Source of the DNA: JAGLQQ01 sp043806135 | GTDB lineage: Bacteria > Omnitrophota > Gorgyraeia > B26-G9 | Assembly (NCBI GenBank): GCA_043806135.1 | Contig: JAZDHG010000031.1 | Span: 1 to 64,000 of the forward strand | DNA: 64,000 nucleotides | Direction of reading: 5' to 3' | Shown here: positions 8,951 to 17,683 of the stretch, in pieces | Position numbering within the stretch: the first letter of the stretch is position 1 | How the letters are laid out: every line of letters begins with the position of its first letter | The notes under the pieces: model-generated | Told to the model about the DNA's origin: nothing | Database searches by the model: none | The model's input: the letters and a program-made list of their open reading frames with translations, nothing else | Made by a program: the position numbers and the translations under genes

Positions 8951-11527
8951 ATGCAAAGAAAAAAACTATATCTTATTGACGGTAATTCTTACAGCTATCG
9001 GGCCTTTTATGCGATCGCTGATTTGACCAATTCAAGCGGAAAGCCGACCGGAGCTGTTTTTGGATTTGTAAATATGCTCAATAAGCTGCGCAATGAAGGC
9101 AAGCCCGATTATCTGGCGATCTGCTTTGATCTAAAGGGGCCGACATTGCGTCATGAGAAATTTCATGAGTATAAGGCGCACCGCAAGCCTATGCCCGATG
9201 ATCTGCAGATTCAAATGCCTATTATAAAAGAAGTTGTGGGAGCTTACGGTATCCCTGTTTTTCAATTGACCGGGTATGAGGCAGATGATATTATAGGGAC
9301 ACTTGCGGTTAGTTTTAAAGATAAGGTTGATGTTTTTATTGTCAGCGCTGATAAAGATATGTTGCAACTTGTTGATAAATATGTTAGTATTTATTCTCCG
9401 CAAAAAGAGGATGCAATCACTGATGAGAACAAAGTTTTTGAACGCTATGGTGTTAAGCCCAACCAAATTACTGACCTTTTAGCTTTAGCCGGTGACAGCT
9501 CAGATAATATTCCAGGAGTTCCGGGCATAGGCCCGAAAACAGCTGCAGAATTAATCGGAGAGTTTGGAAGTTTAGAAAATATCTTAAAAAATACGCATAA
9601 GATCGAACAGAAAAAAAGGAAACAGCTGCTTGAAGAGTTTTCTGAACAGGCTCGAATGAGCAAAGAACTGGCAACCATTGTAAGGGACGTGCCGATAAAG
9701 GTAGATTTAAAAAGGCTTGAGGGCGCGGGAGAAGATAAAGAACTCTTAAAAAGGCTCTTTCGTGAACTTGAATTCAAGAATCTTTACAGAAATCTTCTCA
9801 AAGATGATCCTTCGGAAAATGCCGAATTAAAGGTTGAGATAATTGAAACTGCGAAAAAACTTGAATTATTTTCAAAAAAGCTTTGCAAGGAAAAAGAATT
9901 TTCTCTTGTAATACAAAAATCCGATGATAAAATCTCCAATACGCTAAAAAGCTTAGAAATAAGTTTTCATGAAAAAGATTTCATAAGGATCAATCTTAGT
10001 AAAAAATTAACCATAGATGACTTAAAGAAATTTCTTAAGCCTGTTTTTAAAAAATCAGATATTTTAAAAATAGGCTATGATTTAAAAACAATATGTGTTC
10101 TGCTTGATGCTTGCGGCATTTATTTAGAAGAGCCGTTCTTTGATATAATGGTCGGGGCATATCTGCTTGAACCCGGCGGCGAAAAGAGTACAATATCTGA
10201 TATTGCCGGATTTTACCTGGGGCGTAATGTTGATCAGCGGCTTCAGGTTTGCGAACAGATATCTTTGCGGGATATTCTGCTTAAGGAGCTTAAAACAAAG
10301 AAATTACAGGAATTATTTTGGCGGGTAGAGATGCCGCTGATCAGGATACTGGCTTCAATGCAGAGAAATGGGATCCGTATCGATGAAAAATATCTTTTGA
10401 AGCTGGGAGAAGAGGTTGATAAGAACTTAAATACGCTTACAAACAAGATCTTTAGTATCAGCGGTTGTGAATTTAATATAAATTCTCCCAAGCAGTTAAG
10501 CGAGATCCTGTTCGAGCGGTTAAAGCTGCCGGTAATAAAAAAAGGAAAAAGCGGACCATCGACAGATGTTGATGTTTTAATGCAGCTTGCCGATAAACAT
10601 GCACTTCCCGCGATGATCCTGGAGTATAGAGAACAGGCAAAATTGAAATCAACTTATATTACCGGTTTGCTTGAGCTGGTCAATGCGAAGACGCATAAAA
10701 TACATACCACTTTTAATCAAACGGCTACCGCAACCGGGCGCTTAAGCTCAAGTAATCCTAATCTGCAGAATATACCGATCAGGACCGAGGCCGGACGGCA
10801 GATAAGGGCAGCGTTTATAAGTGAAACTGAATCTTCGCAGCTTCTTTGCGCTGATTACTCGCAAATTGAGCTGCGGGTGCTGGCGCATCTATCTCGGGAC
10901 AGCATTCTGATAAAAGCGTTTAAAGAAAAGCGCGATATCCACACCTTTACCGCTTCCCTGGTTTTCGGCGTAGCGCAGGATAATGTTACTGAAAAGATGC
11001 GCAACATGGCAAAAAGAGTTAATTTCGGTATTATTTATGGAATGGGACCTTATGCTTTGGCCCGGGATATCGGGGTCAGCCACAAGCAGGCAAAAAAATT
11101 TATTGATGAGTATTTCAAACGTTATCCGCAAGTTACTGCTTATCTGAACGGTGAAATTAAAAAAGCACAGGACATGGGATATGTGACGACACTTTTTAAC
11201 CGTCGGCGTTATATACCGCAAATTAACGCTAAAGATGCAATGCAGAGGAGTTTTGCCGAGAGAACAGCAATGAATACACCGATTCAGGGCTCGGCTGCGG
11301 ACTTAATAAAGGCGGCAATGATCGCTATTTACCGGCAATTAAAAAAAGAGAACTTAAATACTAAAATGCTTTTGCAGGTTCATGATGAACTTGTATTTGA
11401 TGTGCCGGATAAAGAAATGAATGAGGTTAAAAAAATTGTTAAAGATAATATGGAAAATGTATTGGAACTGGATGTTCCGATAGAAGTTAGTTTTAAGGCC
11501 GGAAAGAACTGGAGAGACATAAAATAA
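8951..11527 (+). CDS. polA: DNA polymerase I, proofreading motifs lost
   Basis: This gap-filling repair and Okazaki-processing polymerase has 858 residues. The 5' nuclease domain spans about 1-285 and has the expected acidic residues (YEADDIIG; SADKDMLQLV; GDSSDNIPGVPGIG). The polymerase domain spans about 480-858 and has motif A DYSQIELRVLAHLS (about 634), motif B KRVNFGIIYGMG (about 686) and motif C VHDELVFD (about 810). The middle 3'-5' exonuclease-like domain (about 300-470) is present in size. However, the D-x-E motif expected at its start is missing, and the Exo III Y-x3-D is not found. Proofreading is therefore probably inactive, as in Thermus and Bacillus enzymes. No clear ribosome binding site precedes the ATG. 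Confidence 0.97.
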   Translation: MQRKKLYLIDGNSYSYRAFYAIADLTNSSGKPTGAVFGFVNMLNKLRNEGKPDYLAICFDLKGPTLRHEKFHEYKAHRKPMPDDLQIQMPIIKEVVGAYGIPVFQLTGYEADDIIGTLAVSFKDKVDVFIVSADKDMLQLVDKYVSIYSPQKEDAITDENKVFERYGVKPNQITDLLALAGDSSDNIPGVPGIGPKTAAELIGEFGSLENILKNTHKIEQKKRKQLLEEFSEQARMSKELATIVRDVPIKVDLKRLEGAGEDKELLKRLFRELEFKNLYRNLLKDDPSENAELKVEIIETAKKLELFSKKLCKEKEFSLVIQKSDDKISNTLKSLEISFHEKDFIRINLSKKLTIDDLKKFLKPVFKKSDILKIGYDLKTICVLLDACGIYLEEPFFDIMVGAYLLEPGGEKSTISDIAGFYLGRNVDQRLQVCEQISLRDILLKELKTKKLQELFWRVEMPLIRILASMQRNGIRIDEKYLLKLGEEVDKNLNTLTNKIFSISGCEFNINSPKQLSEILFERLKLPVIKKGKSGPSTDVDVLMQLADKHALPAMILEYREQAKLKSTYITGLLELVNAKTHKIHTTFNQTATATGRLSSSNPNLQNIPIRTEAGRQIRAAFISETESSQLLCADYSQIELRVLAHLSRDSILIKAFKEKRDIHTFTASLVFGVAQDNVTEKMRNMAKRVNFGIIYGMGPYALARDIGVSHKQAKKFIDEYFKRYPQVTAYLNGEIKKAQDMGYVTTLFNRRRYIPQINAKDAMQRSFAERTAMNTPIQGSAADLIKAAMIAIYRQLKKENLNTKMLLQVHDELVFDVPDKEMNEVKKIVKDNMENVLELDVPIEVSFKAGKNWRDIK

Positions 11528-11562
11528 AGACATCCTATAAAGAGAAAGCAGGAGGATGTCTT
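11527..11562 (+). terminator. Hairpin after polA, possible terminator
   Basis: AAGACATCCT pairs with AGGATGTCTT (10 bp, loop 16 nt) immediately after the polA stop. No strong T-tract follows, so it may stabilise the RNA 3' end rather than terminate transcription. Confidence 0.45.
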
Positions 11563-11662
11563 GATTACATAGATGAAAAAAGAGATGACAGTGATTAAGG
11601 AAAGAGATTCTTTTTATTTAGGTTGTAAAAATTTTTGTAATACAATACAGCCATCAAGGCAG

Positions 11663-11684
11663 AAGATTAATGGTTTAATCTTCG
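11663..11684. repeat. Palindromic hairpin upstream of glgA
   Basis: GAAGATTAA and TTAATCTTC form a 9-bp stem around a 4-nt loop. The flanks to 11720 repeat the word TAATC four times (GTAATCTATTGATAATC-like), the same intergenic word style seen elsewhere. Confidence 0.5.
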
Positions 11685-11755
11685 TAATCTATTGATAATC
11701 GTTGTAATCAGGTGTAATCCAGCTTATGTGTGAGGATTATACCGGGGGGAGAATA

Positions 11756-13159
11756 ATGAAAGTATTGTTTTGTAGTTCGGAGGTTGTGCCGTTTGCAAAA
11801 ACAGGGGGGCTTGCGGATGTTGCAGGGACTCTGCCGCCGGCATTGGAAGCTGCCGGTGTGCAGATAAAGATTGTAATGCCGAGATACAAGTGTGTTGATG
11901 TTAAGAAATTCAAGCTGAAAAAAATTGATGATGATACATTCTCAACTACGATCGGAAAGAATGTAGAGGTTTTGTTCCTTGAGAAAAAACGTTTTTTTGA
12001 CAGAGACGGATTGTATCAGCAAAATGGTCTGGATTATCCTGATAATCTGGACAGGTTTACTTATTACTGCCTGCAGACGCTTAATCTGATAAAGAAAATA
12101 AATTTTAAGCCTGATATTATTCACTGCAATGACTGGCAGACCGGGCTGATCCCGATTTATCTTAAAGAAACATTTAAAAGCGATCCGTTTTATAAAAACA
12201 TAAAGATAGTTTTTACTATACATAATCTTGGATATCAGGGACTTTTCGCAAAAGAGGAATTTGCCATAACCGGATTGAGTAAAGAGCTGTTTTCAGTTAA
12301 CGGGCTTGAATTTTACGGTAAAATCAATCTGCTCAAAGGAGGTTTATTGTTTTCAGACCTCATTAGCACGGTAAGTCCGACTTACGCTAAGGAAATTCAA
12401 AGTGCTGAATTCGGATGCGGGCTTGAAGGAGTTTTGCAGAAAAGAAAAAAGGATATTACCGGAATATTAAACGGTATAAATTATAATGAGTGGGATCCCA
12501 TGAAAAATAAAACCCTGGTAAAGAATTATGGGCCTGATTCGATAGAAGGCAAATATGAAAATAAAGAGGACCTGCAAAAACTCGGCAAACTTAAGGTAGA
12601 TAGGAAAATCCCGCTTTTGGGAATAGTCACCAGGCTTGCGGACCAGAAGGGATTGGACATACTCGCAGAAGTAATCGAAGAGGTTGTGCAAATGCCGGTT
12701 CAGTTTATTTTGCTTGGTACGGGAGAGCTCCGTTATCATAAACTATTTGAAGTTATAGGGAATAAGTATAAGAACACATTGATTCATTTGAAATTCGATG
12801 CTACCCTTGCCTATAAGATTTATGCGGGCTCGGACATCTTTCTGATGCCTTCATATTATGAACCCTGCGGTCTCGGTCAGCTTATAAGCCTTAATTTTGG
12901 AACAATTCCTCTGGTGCGCAGGACAGGCGGACTTGCAGATACTGTGGAGGATTTTGATCCTTTTACTAAAAAAGGAAACGGGTTTGTGTTTTCCAATTAT
13001 CAGGCAGGAGCCTTACTGGAGACGATCAAACGCTCTCTATGTGTTTATAATGATGCTAAGACTTGGAAGGAATTGATCACAAGAGCGATAAAAAGTGATT
13101 TTTCCTGGGAAAAATCAGCCAAAGATTATGTTAATCTATATAAAAGCCTTAAATCTTAG
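11756..13159 (+). CDS. glgA: Glycogen (starch) synthase
   Basis: This GT5-family ADP-glucose (or UDP-glucose) alpha-1,4-glucan synthase elongates glycogen. I chose the ATG at 11756 (467 residues) because GGGGGGAG lies just upstream. An in-frame ATG 10 codons earlier lacks such a site. The substrate-binding KTGGLADV motif is at residues 15-22. The C-terminal motif YEPCGLGQLISLNFGTIPLV (about 375) carries the catalytic glutamate region, and RTGGLADTV follows. Length is normal. No other glycogen gene is nearby; coaE follows after 10 nt. Confidence 0.95.
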   Translation: MKVLFCSSEVVPFAKTGGLADVAGTLPPALEAAGVQIKIVMPRYKCVDVKKFKLKKIDDDTFSTTIGKNVEVLFLEKKRFFDRDGLYQQNGLDYPDNLDRFTYYCLQTLNLIKKINFKPDIIHCNDWQTGLIPIYLKETFKSDPFYKNIKIVFTIHNLGYQGLFAKEEFAITGLSKELFSVNGLEFYGKINLLKGGLLFSDLISTVSPTYAKEIQSAEFGCGLEGVLQKRKKDITGILNGINYNEWDPMKNKTLVKNYGPDSIEGKYENKEDLQKLGKLKVDRKIPLLGIVTRLADQKGLDILAEVIEEVVQMPVQFILLGTGELRYHKLFEVIGNKYKNTLIHLKFDATLAYKIYAGSDIFLMPSYYEPCGLGQLISLNFGTIPLVRRTGGLADTVEDFDPFTKKGNGFVFSNYQAGALLETIKRSLCVYNDAKTWKELITRAIKSDFSWEKSAKDYVNLYKSLKS

Positions 13160-13169
13160 GTAAAAAGTC

Positions 13170-13778
13170 ATGATTATAATCGGCCTTACAGGAGGACTCG
13201 CCAGCGGCAAGACTAGGATAGCGAGGATGTTTGCTGCTCTTGGAGCACAAGTGTTGGATGCAGACGCAATAGCGCATAGGGCACTTTTTAAAAATACGCA
13301 TTGTTATAAGCAGGTTATCAGAAAGTTCGGAAGAAGTATCCTGAATACGGATGGTTCTATAAATAGGAAGAAGCTTGCGCGGCTTGCTTTCGTGAGTAAT
13401 AAAAAACAACAGCATCTATGCTCAATTTTACATCCGTGGGTTTTTACCTACATAAGAGAAAAAATAAAAAAAGCAGAAAAAAATAAAACAGCTAAAGCAA
13501 TTGTTGTTGAAGCGGTATTGCTGATAGAATCAGGCCTTTACAAGGAAATGGATAAAATCCTGCTTGTAAGGTCTACGAGGGCACAGCAAATAGCCAGAGC
13601 TGCTTTAAAACGCAAGATGACTTCAGTACAGGCAAAACAGAGAATGCGTTTTCAGCTGCTTTTTGTTCAAAAGAGTAAGTATGCTGATTATATTGTTGAT
13701 AATCGAGGTGTGTTAAAAGATACAGAAAAAAAAGTAAAAAAAATATGGAAAGAAATTTTGTTGAGAAATGATTTGTAA
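13170..13778 (+). CDS. coaE: Dephospho-CoA kinase
   Basis: This enzyme catalyses the last step of coenzyme A synthesis, phosphorylating the 3'-hydroxyl of dephospho-CoA with ATP. The P-loop GLTGGLASGKT begins at residue 5, followed by LDADAIAHR. A further family segment is VVEAVLLIESGLYKEMD near 110. The 202-residue length is typical. It lies 10 nt after glgA and 15 nt before rho, so it is probably cotranscribed with both. Confidence 0.95.
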   Translation: MIIIGLTGGLASGKTRIARMFAALGAQVLDADAIAHRALFKNTHCYKQVIRKFGRSILNTDGSINRKKLARLAFVSNKKQQHLCSILHPWVFTYIREKIKKAEKNKTAKAIVVEAVLLIESGLYKEMDKILLVRSTRAQQIARAALKRKMTSVQAKQRMRFQLLFVQKSKYADYIVDNRGVLKDTEKKVKKIWKEILLRNDL

Positions 13779-13793
13779 AAGAAGGGGAGGAAT

Positions 13794-15191
13794 ATGAAAC
13801 CAAAGCAGGAAAAAGTAAAACAGGTGAAAACCTCAAATAATAATAACAACAAGTTTTCCGCAGGCAGTAATGCCCACACCAGACCGGAGCAGTTTAATGA
13901 ACGTCCGCCGCAAAAGCCTGAAGGGCATATGGATATCGGAGAACTGAAGGGGACCAGCGGTGCAAATCTTATTAAAATTGCCAAGGAGTTGAAGATAGCC
14001 GGAATAAGCGGCTCCAGAAAACAGGATTTGATATTTAAGATATTGCAGGCACAGGCGGAGAAAGCCGGAAATATGTTTGGCGAGGGGATATTGGAGGTGC
14101 TTCCTGACGGCTTCGGATTTCTGCGCTCGCCGAATTATAATTATTTGCCTTGTCCGGATGATATATATATTTCGCCATCTCAAATAAGAAAATTTGCTTT
14201 GAGGACAGGAGATACCGTTAGCGGCCAGATTCGGCCTCCGAAAGAGGGAGAGCGGTACTTTGCCCTGCTGAAAGTAGAGGCAGTTGATTTTGAAGCACCG
14301 GAGAAGGCAAAGGAAAAAATTCTTTTTGACAACCTGACGCCTCTTTATCCGGATGACCGTTTTATTCTGGAGACAAATCCGGAAGAGATTTCTACCAGGA
14401 TCATGGATTTGCTGACCCCCATAGGCAAGGGGCAGCGCGGACTTATTGTCGCGCCTCCTTACAGCGGCAAAACAGTATTGCTGCAGAAGATCGCTAACAG
14501 CATAACTACTAATAATGAGGATGTGATCCTTATCGTCCTGTTAATAGATGAGCGGCCTGAGGAAGTTACCGATATGCAGCGCTCAGTAAAAGGCGAGGTC
14601 ATAAGCAGTACTTTTGATGAGCCGCCTGAGCGTCACGTTCAAGTAGCGGAGATGGTTATTGAAAAGGCGAAGAGGCTTGTAGAGTGCGGTAGGGATGTAG
14701 TAGTATTGCTTGACAGTATTACCCGCCTGGCAAGAGCGCATAATACGGTTGTACCTCATTCGGGGAAAATATTATCAGGCGGAGTAGACTCAACAGCTTT
14801 GCAGAAGCCAAAGAGATTTTTCGGAGCGGCAAGGAACATAGAAGAAGGAGGATCGCTGACAATATTGGCGACTGCTCTTGTCGATACGGGTTCGCGAATG
14901 GATGAAGTTATATTTGAAGAGTTTAAGGGAACCGGCAATATGGAATTACAGCTTGACCGCAATCTGTTCCAGCGCCGTATTTATCCGGCGATAGACATAA
15001 AGCGTTCAAATACGCGTAAAGAAGAACTGCTGGTTAATCCCGATGAGCTAAAACTTATCTGGATACTGCGCAAGGCATTGAATGAACTGAGCTCTGTAGA
15101 GGCGATGGAGCTTCTTACCGGTAAACTAAAGAAAGTCAGCACGAACGCGGAATTTTTACTCAGCCTTGCTAAAAACGGACAAACCGGATAA
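13794..15191 (+). CDS. rho: Transcription termination factor Rho
   Basis: This hexameric RNA helicase ends transcription at Rho-dependent sites. Residues 1-45 are a basic, Asn/Lys-rich extension. A Rho-N domain follows (about 48-85), then a cold-shock-like RNA-binding domain (about 100-170, LEVLPDGFGFLRSPNYNYL). The RecA-type ATPase domain has Walker A APPYSGKTVLL (about 222), LIDERPEEVTDM (about 250) and VVLLDSITRLARAHN (about 302). The length of 465 is normal. The preceding GGGGAGGAAT is a good ribosome binding site. The region has few T-tract terminators, so Rho is probably important here. Confidence 0.97.
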   Translation: MKPKQEKVKQVKTSNNNNNKFSAGSNAHTRPEQFNERPPQKPEGHMDIGELKGTSGANLIKIAKELKIAGISGSRKQDLIFKILQAQAEKAGNMFGEGILEVLPDGFGFLRSPNYNYLPCPDDIYISPSQIRKFALRTGDTVSGQIRPPKEGERYFALLKVEAVDFEAPEKAKEKILFDNLTPLYPDDRFILETNPEEISTRIMDLLTPIGKGQRGLIVAPPYSGKTVLLQKIANSITTNNEDVILIVLLIDERPEEVTDMQRSVKGEVISSTFDEPPERHVQVAEMVIEKAKRLVECGRDVVVLLDSITRLARAHNTVVPHSGKILSGGVDSTALQKPKRFFGAARNIEEGGSLTILATALVDTGSRMDEVIFEEFKGTGNMELQLDRNLFQRRIYPAIDIKRSNTRKEELLVNPDELKLIWILRKALNELSSVEAMELLTGKLKKVSTNAEFLLSLAKNGQTG

Positions 15192-15284
15192 AGTAATGGG
15201 AAAAGAGTAAACTTTTAAAAGCATAGTTGACTAATAGTTAATTGTTTGGTAAACTTTGAGGCTCGTAATTATATAGAAAATATT

Positions 15285-15389
15285 CCGCCAAAAGGCGGTC
15301 TCATAAAATGCAGCGGGACAGGCGGGATTTAATTCGGCCATATTATTTACATCATTATATTCTGTAAATAATGGCCTCATTAAAGGAGG
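15285..15389 (+). promoter_or_regulatory. Structured 5' leader of rpmE (shared leader family)
   Basis: CCGCC at 15285-15289 can pair with GGCGG at either 15294-15298 or 15321-15325, giving two mutually exclusive stems. The block GGCGGGATTTAATTC follows. A long hairpin at 15336-15376 then joins GGCC-n2-ATTATTTAC to GTAAATAATGGCC. TCATTAAAGGAGG comes directly after it and is the ribosome binding site. The same order of parts precedes genes at 20601, 21743 and 33101. Confidence 0.55.
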
Positions 15390-15396
15390 AGAAAAC

Positions 15397-15594
15397 ATGA
15401 AAGAGAAGATCCATCCGGAGTATAAAAAAACTACAATAACCTGTGCTTGCGGAGAAGTAATGCAGATATCCAGCACAAGAGAAAATATCAGAGTTGAAAT
15501 TTGTAGTAATTGCCATCCTTTTTATACCGGAAAACAGAAACTCGTTGATACGGCCGGCCGTGTAGAACGTTTCAAAAAGAGATATGCAAGATAA
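15397..15594 (+). CDS. rpmE: 50S ribosomal protein L31, zinc-binding type
   Basis: This small 65-residue component of the large ribosomal subunit is recognised by CACGEV near residue 14 and CSNCHPFYTGKQK near residue 37. The four cysteines form the zinc site of the C+ type L31. AAAGGAGG sits 7 nt before the ATG, right behind a hairpin leader. The last 11 nt overlap the start of prfA, suggesting coupled translation. The order rho-rpmE-prfA is widespread in bacteria. Confidence 0.96.
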   Translation: MKEKIHPEYKKTTITCACGEVMQISSTRENIRVEICSNCHPFYTGKQKLVDTAGRVERFKKRYAR

Positions 15595-16672
15595 GCAGAT
15601 ACTCTTTAGCAAATTCAAGGGTTTTCAAAAACGTTTTCAGTTTTTAGAAAATCAGATGGTTGACCCCCAAGTAATAAAGGATGTTGCCCTTTATCGGAAA
15701 ATGGCAAAAGAAAGGGCCGGCCTTTGCGAGCGAATCGAAAAATTCAAGGAGATGGAAAAACTTGAAAAAGAGATTGCTCGTCTTGAAGTCATAGTTCACG
15801 AAGCTCGAGAAGAAAAAGAATTTCTTGAGCTTGTCGACTCTGAACTTGAAGAGCTCAGGCAGAAGCATAAAGATGTATATAGTGAACTTGAGGAATTTCT
15901 CATCGAGCAGGATCCCCGTGACAGTAAGGATGTAATCGTCGAAATACGGGCTGGTACAGGCGGAGAAGAGGCGGCTCTTTTTGTCGCTGATCTTTACCGT
16001 ATGTATACCCATTATGCTGATAAATTTGGATTTAATGTCGAGATAATAAATTCAAACCCCACACCTATCGGCGGTTTTAAAGAAATTATATTTTCCGTGG
16101 AAGGGATTGGTGCTTTCAGGCAATTTAAGTTTGAAAGCGGTGTTCACCGTGTGCAAAGAGTCCCCAGTACAGAGTCATCAGGCAGGATTCATACGTCGGC
16201 TGTAAGTGTAGCTGTTTTTCCGGAAGCAGAAGAGATGGAGATCAAGATCAATCCGGCTGATTTAAAAATAGATGTTTACCGTTCTACCGGATCAGGAGGC
16301 CAAAGCGTAAATACCACTGATTCAGCTGTAAGAATAACTCATTTGCCTACGGGTACCGTGGTTACCTGCCAGGACGAAAGGTCTCAGATAAAGAATAAAG
16401 TAAAGGCGTTTAAAGTACTGCGGGCACGGCTGCTTGATAAGGCACAAAGTGAAAAAGAATCAAAAATCAAACAAGAACGCCGTATGCAGATAGGGACAGG
16501 TGACAGGAGTGAAAAAATACGCACATATAACTTCCCTGACCGACGGGTAACAGATCACCGTGTAGGCGTTACACTTTATAAGATAGAGCAGATATTAGAA
16601 GGTGAATTAGGTGAATTGATATCACATCTGGCCGAGGCAGAGAAAAAACTAAAGCTTAGTAAGGCAGAATAA
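15584..16672 (+). CDS. prfA: Peptide chain release factor 1
   Basis: RF1 releases peptides at UAA and UAG codons. The 362 residues have an N-terminal coiled-coil region. The recognition segment is RVPSTESSGRIHTS (about 190), where PST is the P-x-T discriminator of RF1 and not the SPF of RF2. The catalytic GGQ (SGSGGQSVN-type, about 237) is present. The start overlaps rpmE by 11 nt. PrmC, which methylates the GGQ glutamine, is encoded 1.2 kb downstream. That order is common, but here it is interrupted by repeats and a small secreted gene. Confidence 0.97.
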   Translation: MQDKQILFSKFKGFQKRFQFLENQMVDPQVIKDVALYRKMAKERAGLCERIEKFKEMEKLEKEIARLEVIVHEAREEKEFLELVDSELEELRQKHKDVYSELEEFLIEQDPRDSKDVIVEIRAGTGGEEAALFVADLYRMYTHYADKFGFNVEIINSNPTPIGGFKEIIFSVEGIGAFRQFKFESGVHRVQRVPSTESSGRIHTSAVSVAVFPEAEEMEIKINPADLKIDVYRSTGSGGQSVNTTDSAVRITHLPTGTVVTCQDERSQIKNKVKAFKVLRARLLDKAQSEKESKIKQERRMQIGTGDRSEKIRTYNFPDRRVTDHRVGVTLYKIEQILEGELGELISHLAEAEKKLKLSKAE

Positions 16673-16705
16673 GCCGTGCAATGTTTATCCCGCATGCTTT
16701 GAAAA

Positions 16706-16777
16706 CCCCAGCTTTTAAGCTGGGGATGAAAGCAACTCTGCGGGATTCCGCTCAGAAACCCCGGGCTTTAGCCCGGG
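16706..16777. repeat. Tandem GC-rich palindromes (REP-like)
   Basis: CCCCAGCTT-TT-AAGCTGGGG (16706-16725) and CCCGGGC-TTTA-GCCCGGG (16760-16777) are each preceded by GAAA and followed by GATGA or TGAGC. A small GCGG-GATT-CCGC hairpin lies between them. Such hairpins resemble REP sequences and the ends of IS200/IS605 elements, but no transposase is present. Confidence 0.65.
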
Positions 16778-17016
16778 TGAGCTTCATTTGTAAAAAGCAC
16801 CTTATAAAACCCAGAAATTACATTAGCTTGTGGTGAATAATATTAATCTTTTTGGTTGAAAGCAGTTATAAAAAGCCTCTATATGCCTCAGAGGGCATGC
16901 CTGCATTTTTTGTAACTGTTTCATCTCGAAAATCTTAACACTCTTCATCCGCAAACTAAGGCAAAATCCGGGTTAGAGGTGCATTTTTTTTAAGAAGGAT
17001 AAATAGGATAATATAT

Positions 17017-17067
17017 GGTTCTTTCTTGTTTAAGATGAACGAAAGAACCTGATTATACTGATTAAAA
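17017..17067 (-). repeat. 51-nt hairpin repeat, copy 1 (reverse)
   Basis: Read on the minus strand it starts TTTTAATC, continues AATCAGGTTCTTT and ends TAAACAAGAAAGAACC. GGTTCTTT and AAAGAACC form the stem. It aligns without gaps to 46053-46103 and 55694-55744, each also 51 nt. Confidence 0.8.
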
Positions 17068-17184
17068 GCCCGATTATATGGGGTATTCTTAATTTGTTTT
17101 AATAACTTGCAAATCATTAAGTTATAGAAAACTATTCAACTTAATTAAGAATGGCCCAAAAAATGCCATTTTCAGGAAATGCCT

Positions 17185-17406
17185 ATGGAAAAGCTGGTAG
17201 CAGTGGTTTTGATCGCGTGTACAATCTCATTGATCTTGGTTAGAGGCATATATGCGCAGCAAAAAGGCGGCAGCCGTGTTATATATGAAGAAAGCACAAC
17301 TTTAAAAGATGCAAAACACCGGTCTAAAATTCTATCTGAAATAGAGGCGCAAAATTCTCAGGGTGCGGATAATCCGGAACAAAAAAAATGCCGACAGATG
17401 ACTTAA
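17185..17406 (+). CDS. Small exported protein, N-terminal part (possible frameshift)
   Basis: The start at ATG 17185 has AGGA 7 nt upstream. Residues 1-25 form a signal peptide or membrane anchor (EKLVAVVLIACTISLILV, then YAQQ). The frame then runs 48 residues and ends just past an A8 run. The next frame begins inside that run and continues with similar charged composition to 17588. A -1 shift on the A8 run would give one protein of about 134 residues. I cannot assign a function. It may be one gene broken by a homopolymer error, a programmed shift, or two overlapping genes. Confidence 0.55.
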   Translation: MEKLVAVVLIACTISLILVRGIYAQQKGGSRVIYEESTTLKDAKHRSKILSEIEAQNSQGADNPEQKKCRQMT

Positions 17407-17588
17407 TGGAAAAAATCATGCCTCTTGTAAAGAAGTTTTTAGGCAAAGATGCGGCTGCTTTACTTAATGCGTATAAAAAGGGAAATGGTGATAAACAGAA
17501 GCTTGTTCCTGATGGACAAACGGATGAAGTCAAGTTTAAGGAATTCTTTGATGAGCACCAGTGGAAGGGATTAAGACGTTCAAAATAG
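17388..17588 (+). CDS. Small protein, C-terminal part of preceding gene?
   Basis: This frame of 66 codons starts with an ATG made from the last A of the A8 run and overlaps the preceding frame by 19 nt. It has no good ribosome binding site of its own. The sequence is soluble and helical (LMEKIMPLVKKFLGKDAAAL) with no recognised domain. The lack of a start signal and the overlap suggest it is translated as the tail of the upstream exported protein after a -1 shift, or that the base count of the A-run is wrong. Confidence 0.5.
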   Translation: MPTDDLMEKIMPLVKKFLGKDAAALLNAYKKGNGDKQKLVPDGQTDEVKFKEFFDEHQWKGLRRSK

Positions 17589-17683
17589 CTTATAGTGAAT
17601 AGCTTAAAATTAAGTAGCTTTTCGACTTTGCTCAGGGTCCCGTGTGGAATCGAGGGACGAAGGCGAAAAATAAGTTACGAATG

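Larger units (their letters stand above)
16673..17184. other. Repeat-rich gap between prfA and a small secreted gene
   Basis: No gene is seen. The gap contains two GC-rich palindromes (16706-16777) and a long imperfect hairpin at 16863-16918 (CAGTTA with TAACTG outside, GCCTCT with AGAGGGC inside). It also has the 51-nt hairpin repeat in reverse orientation (17017-17067) and a nested hairpin (about 17083-17153). Confidence 0.7.

Noticed and set aside
11726..11755. Upstream ATG of glgA as the true start
   Set aside because: It lacks a ribosome binding site, while GGGGGGAG precedes the ATG at 11756, and family N-termini begin at the second one.
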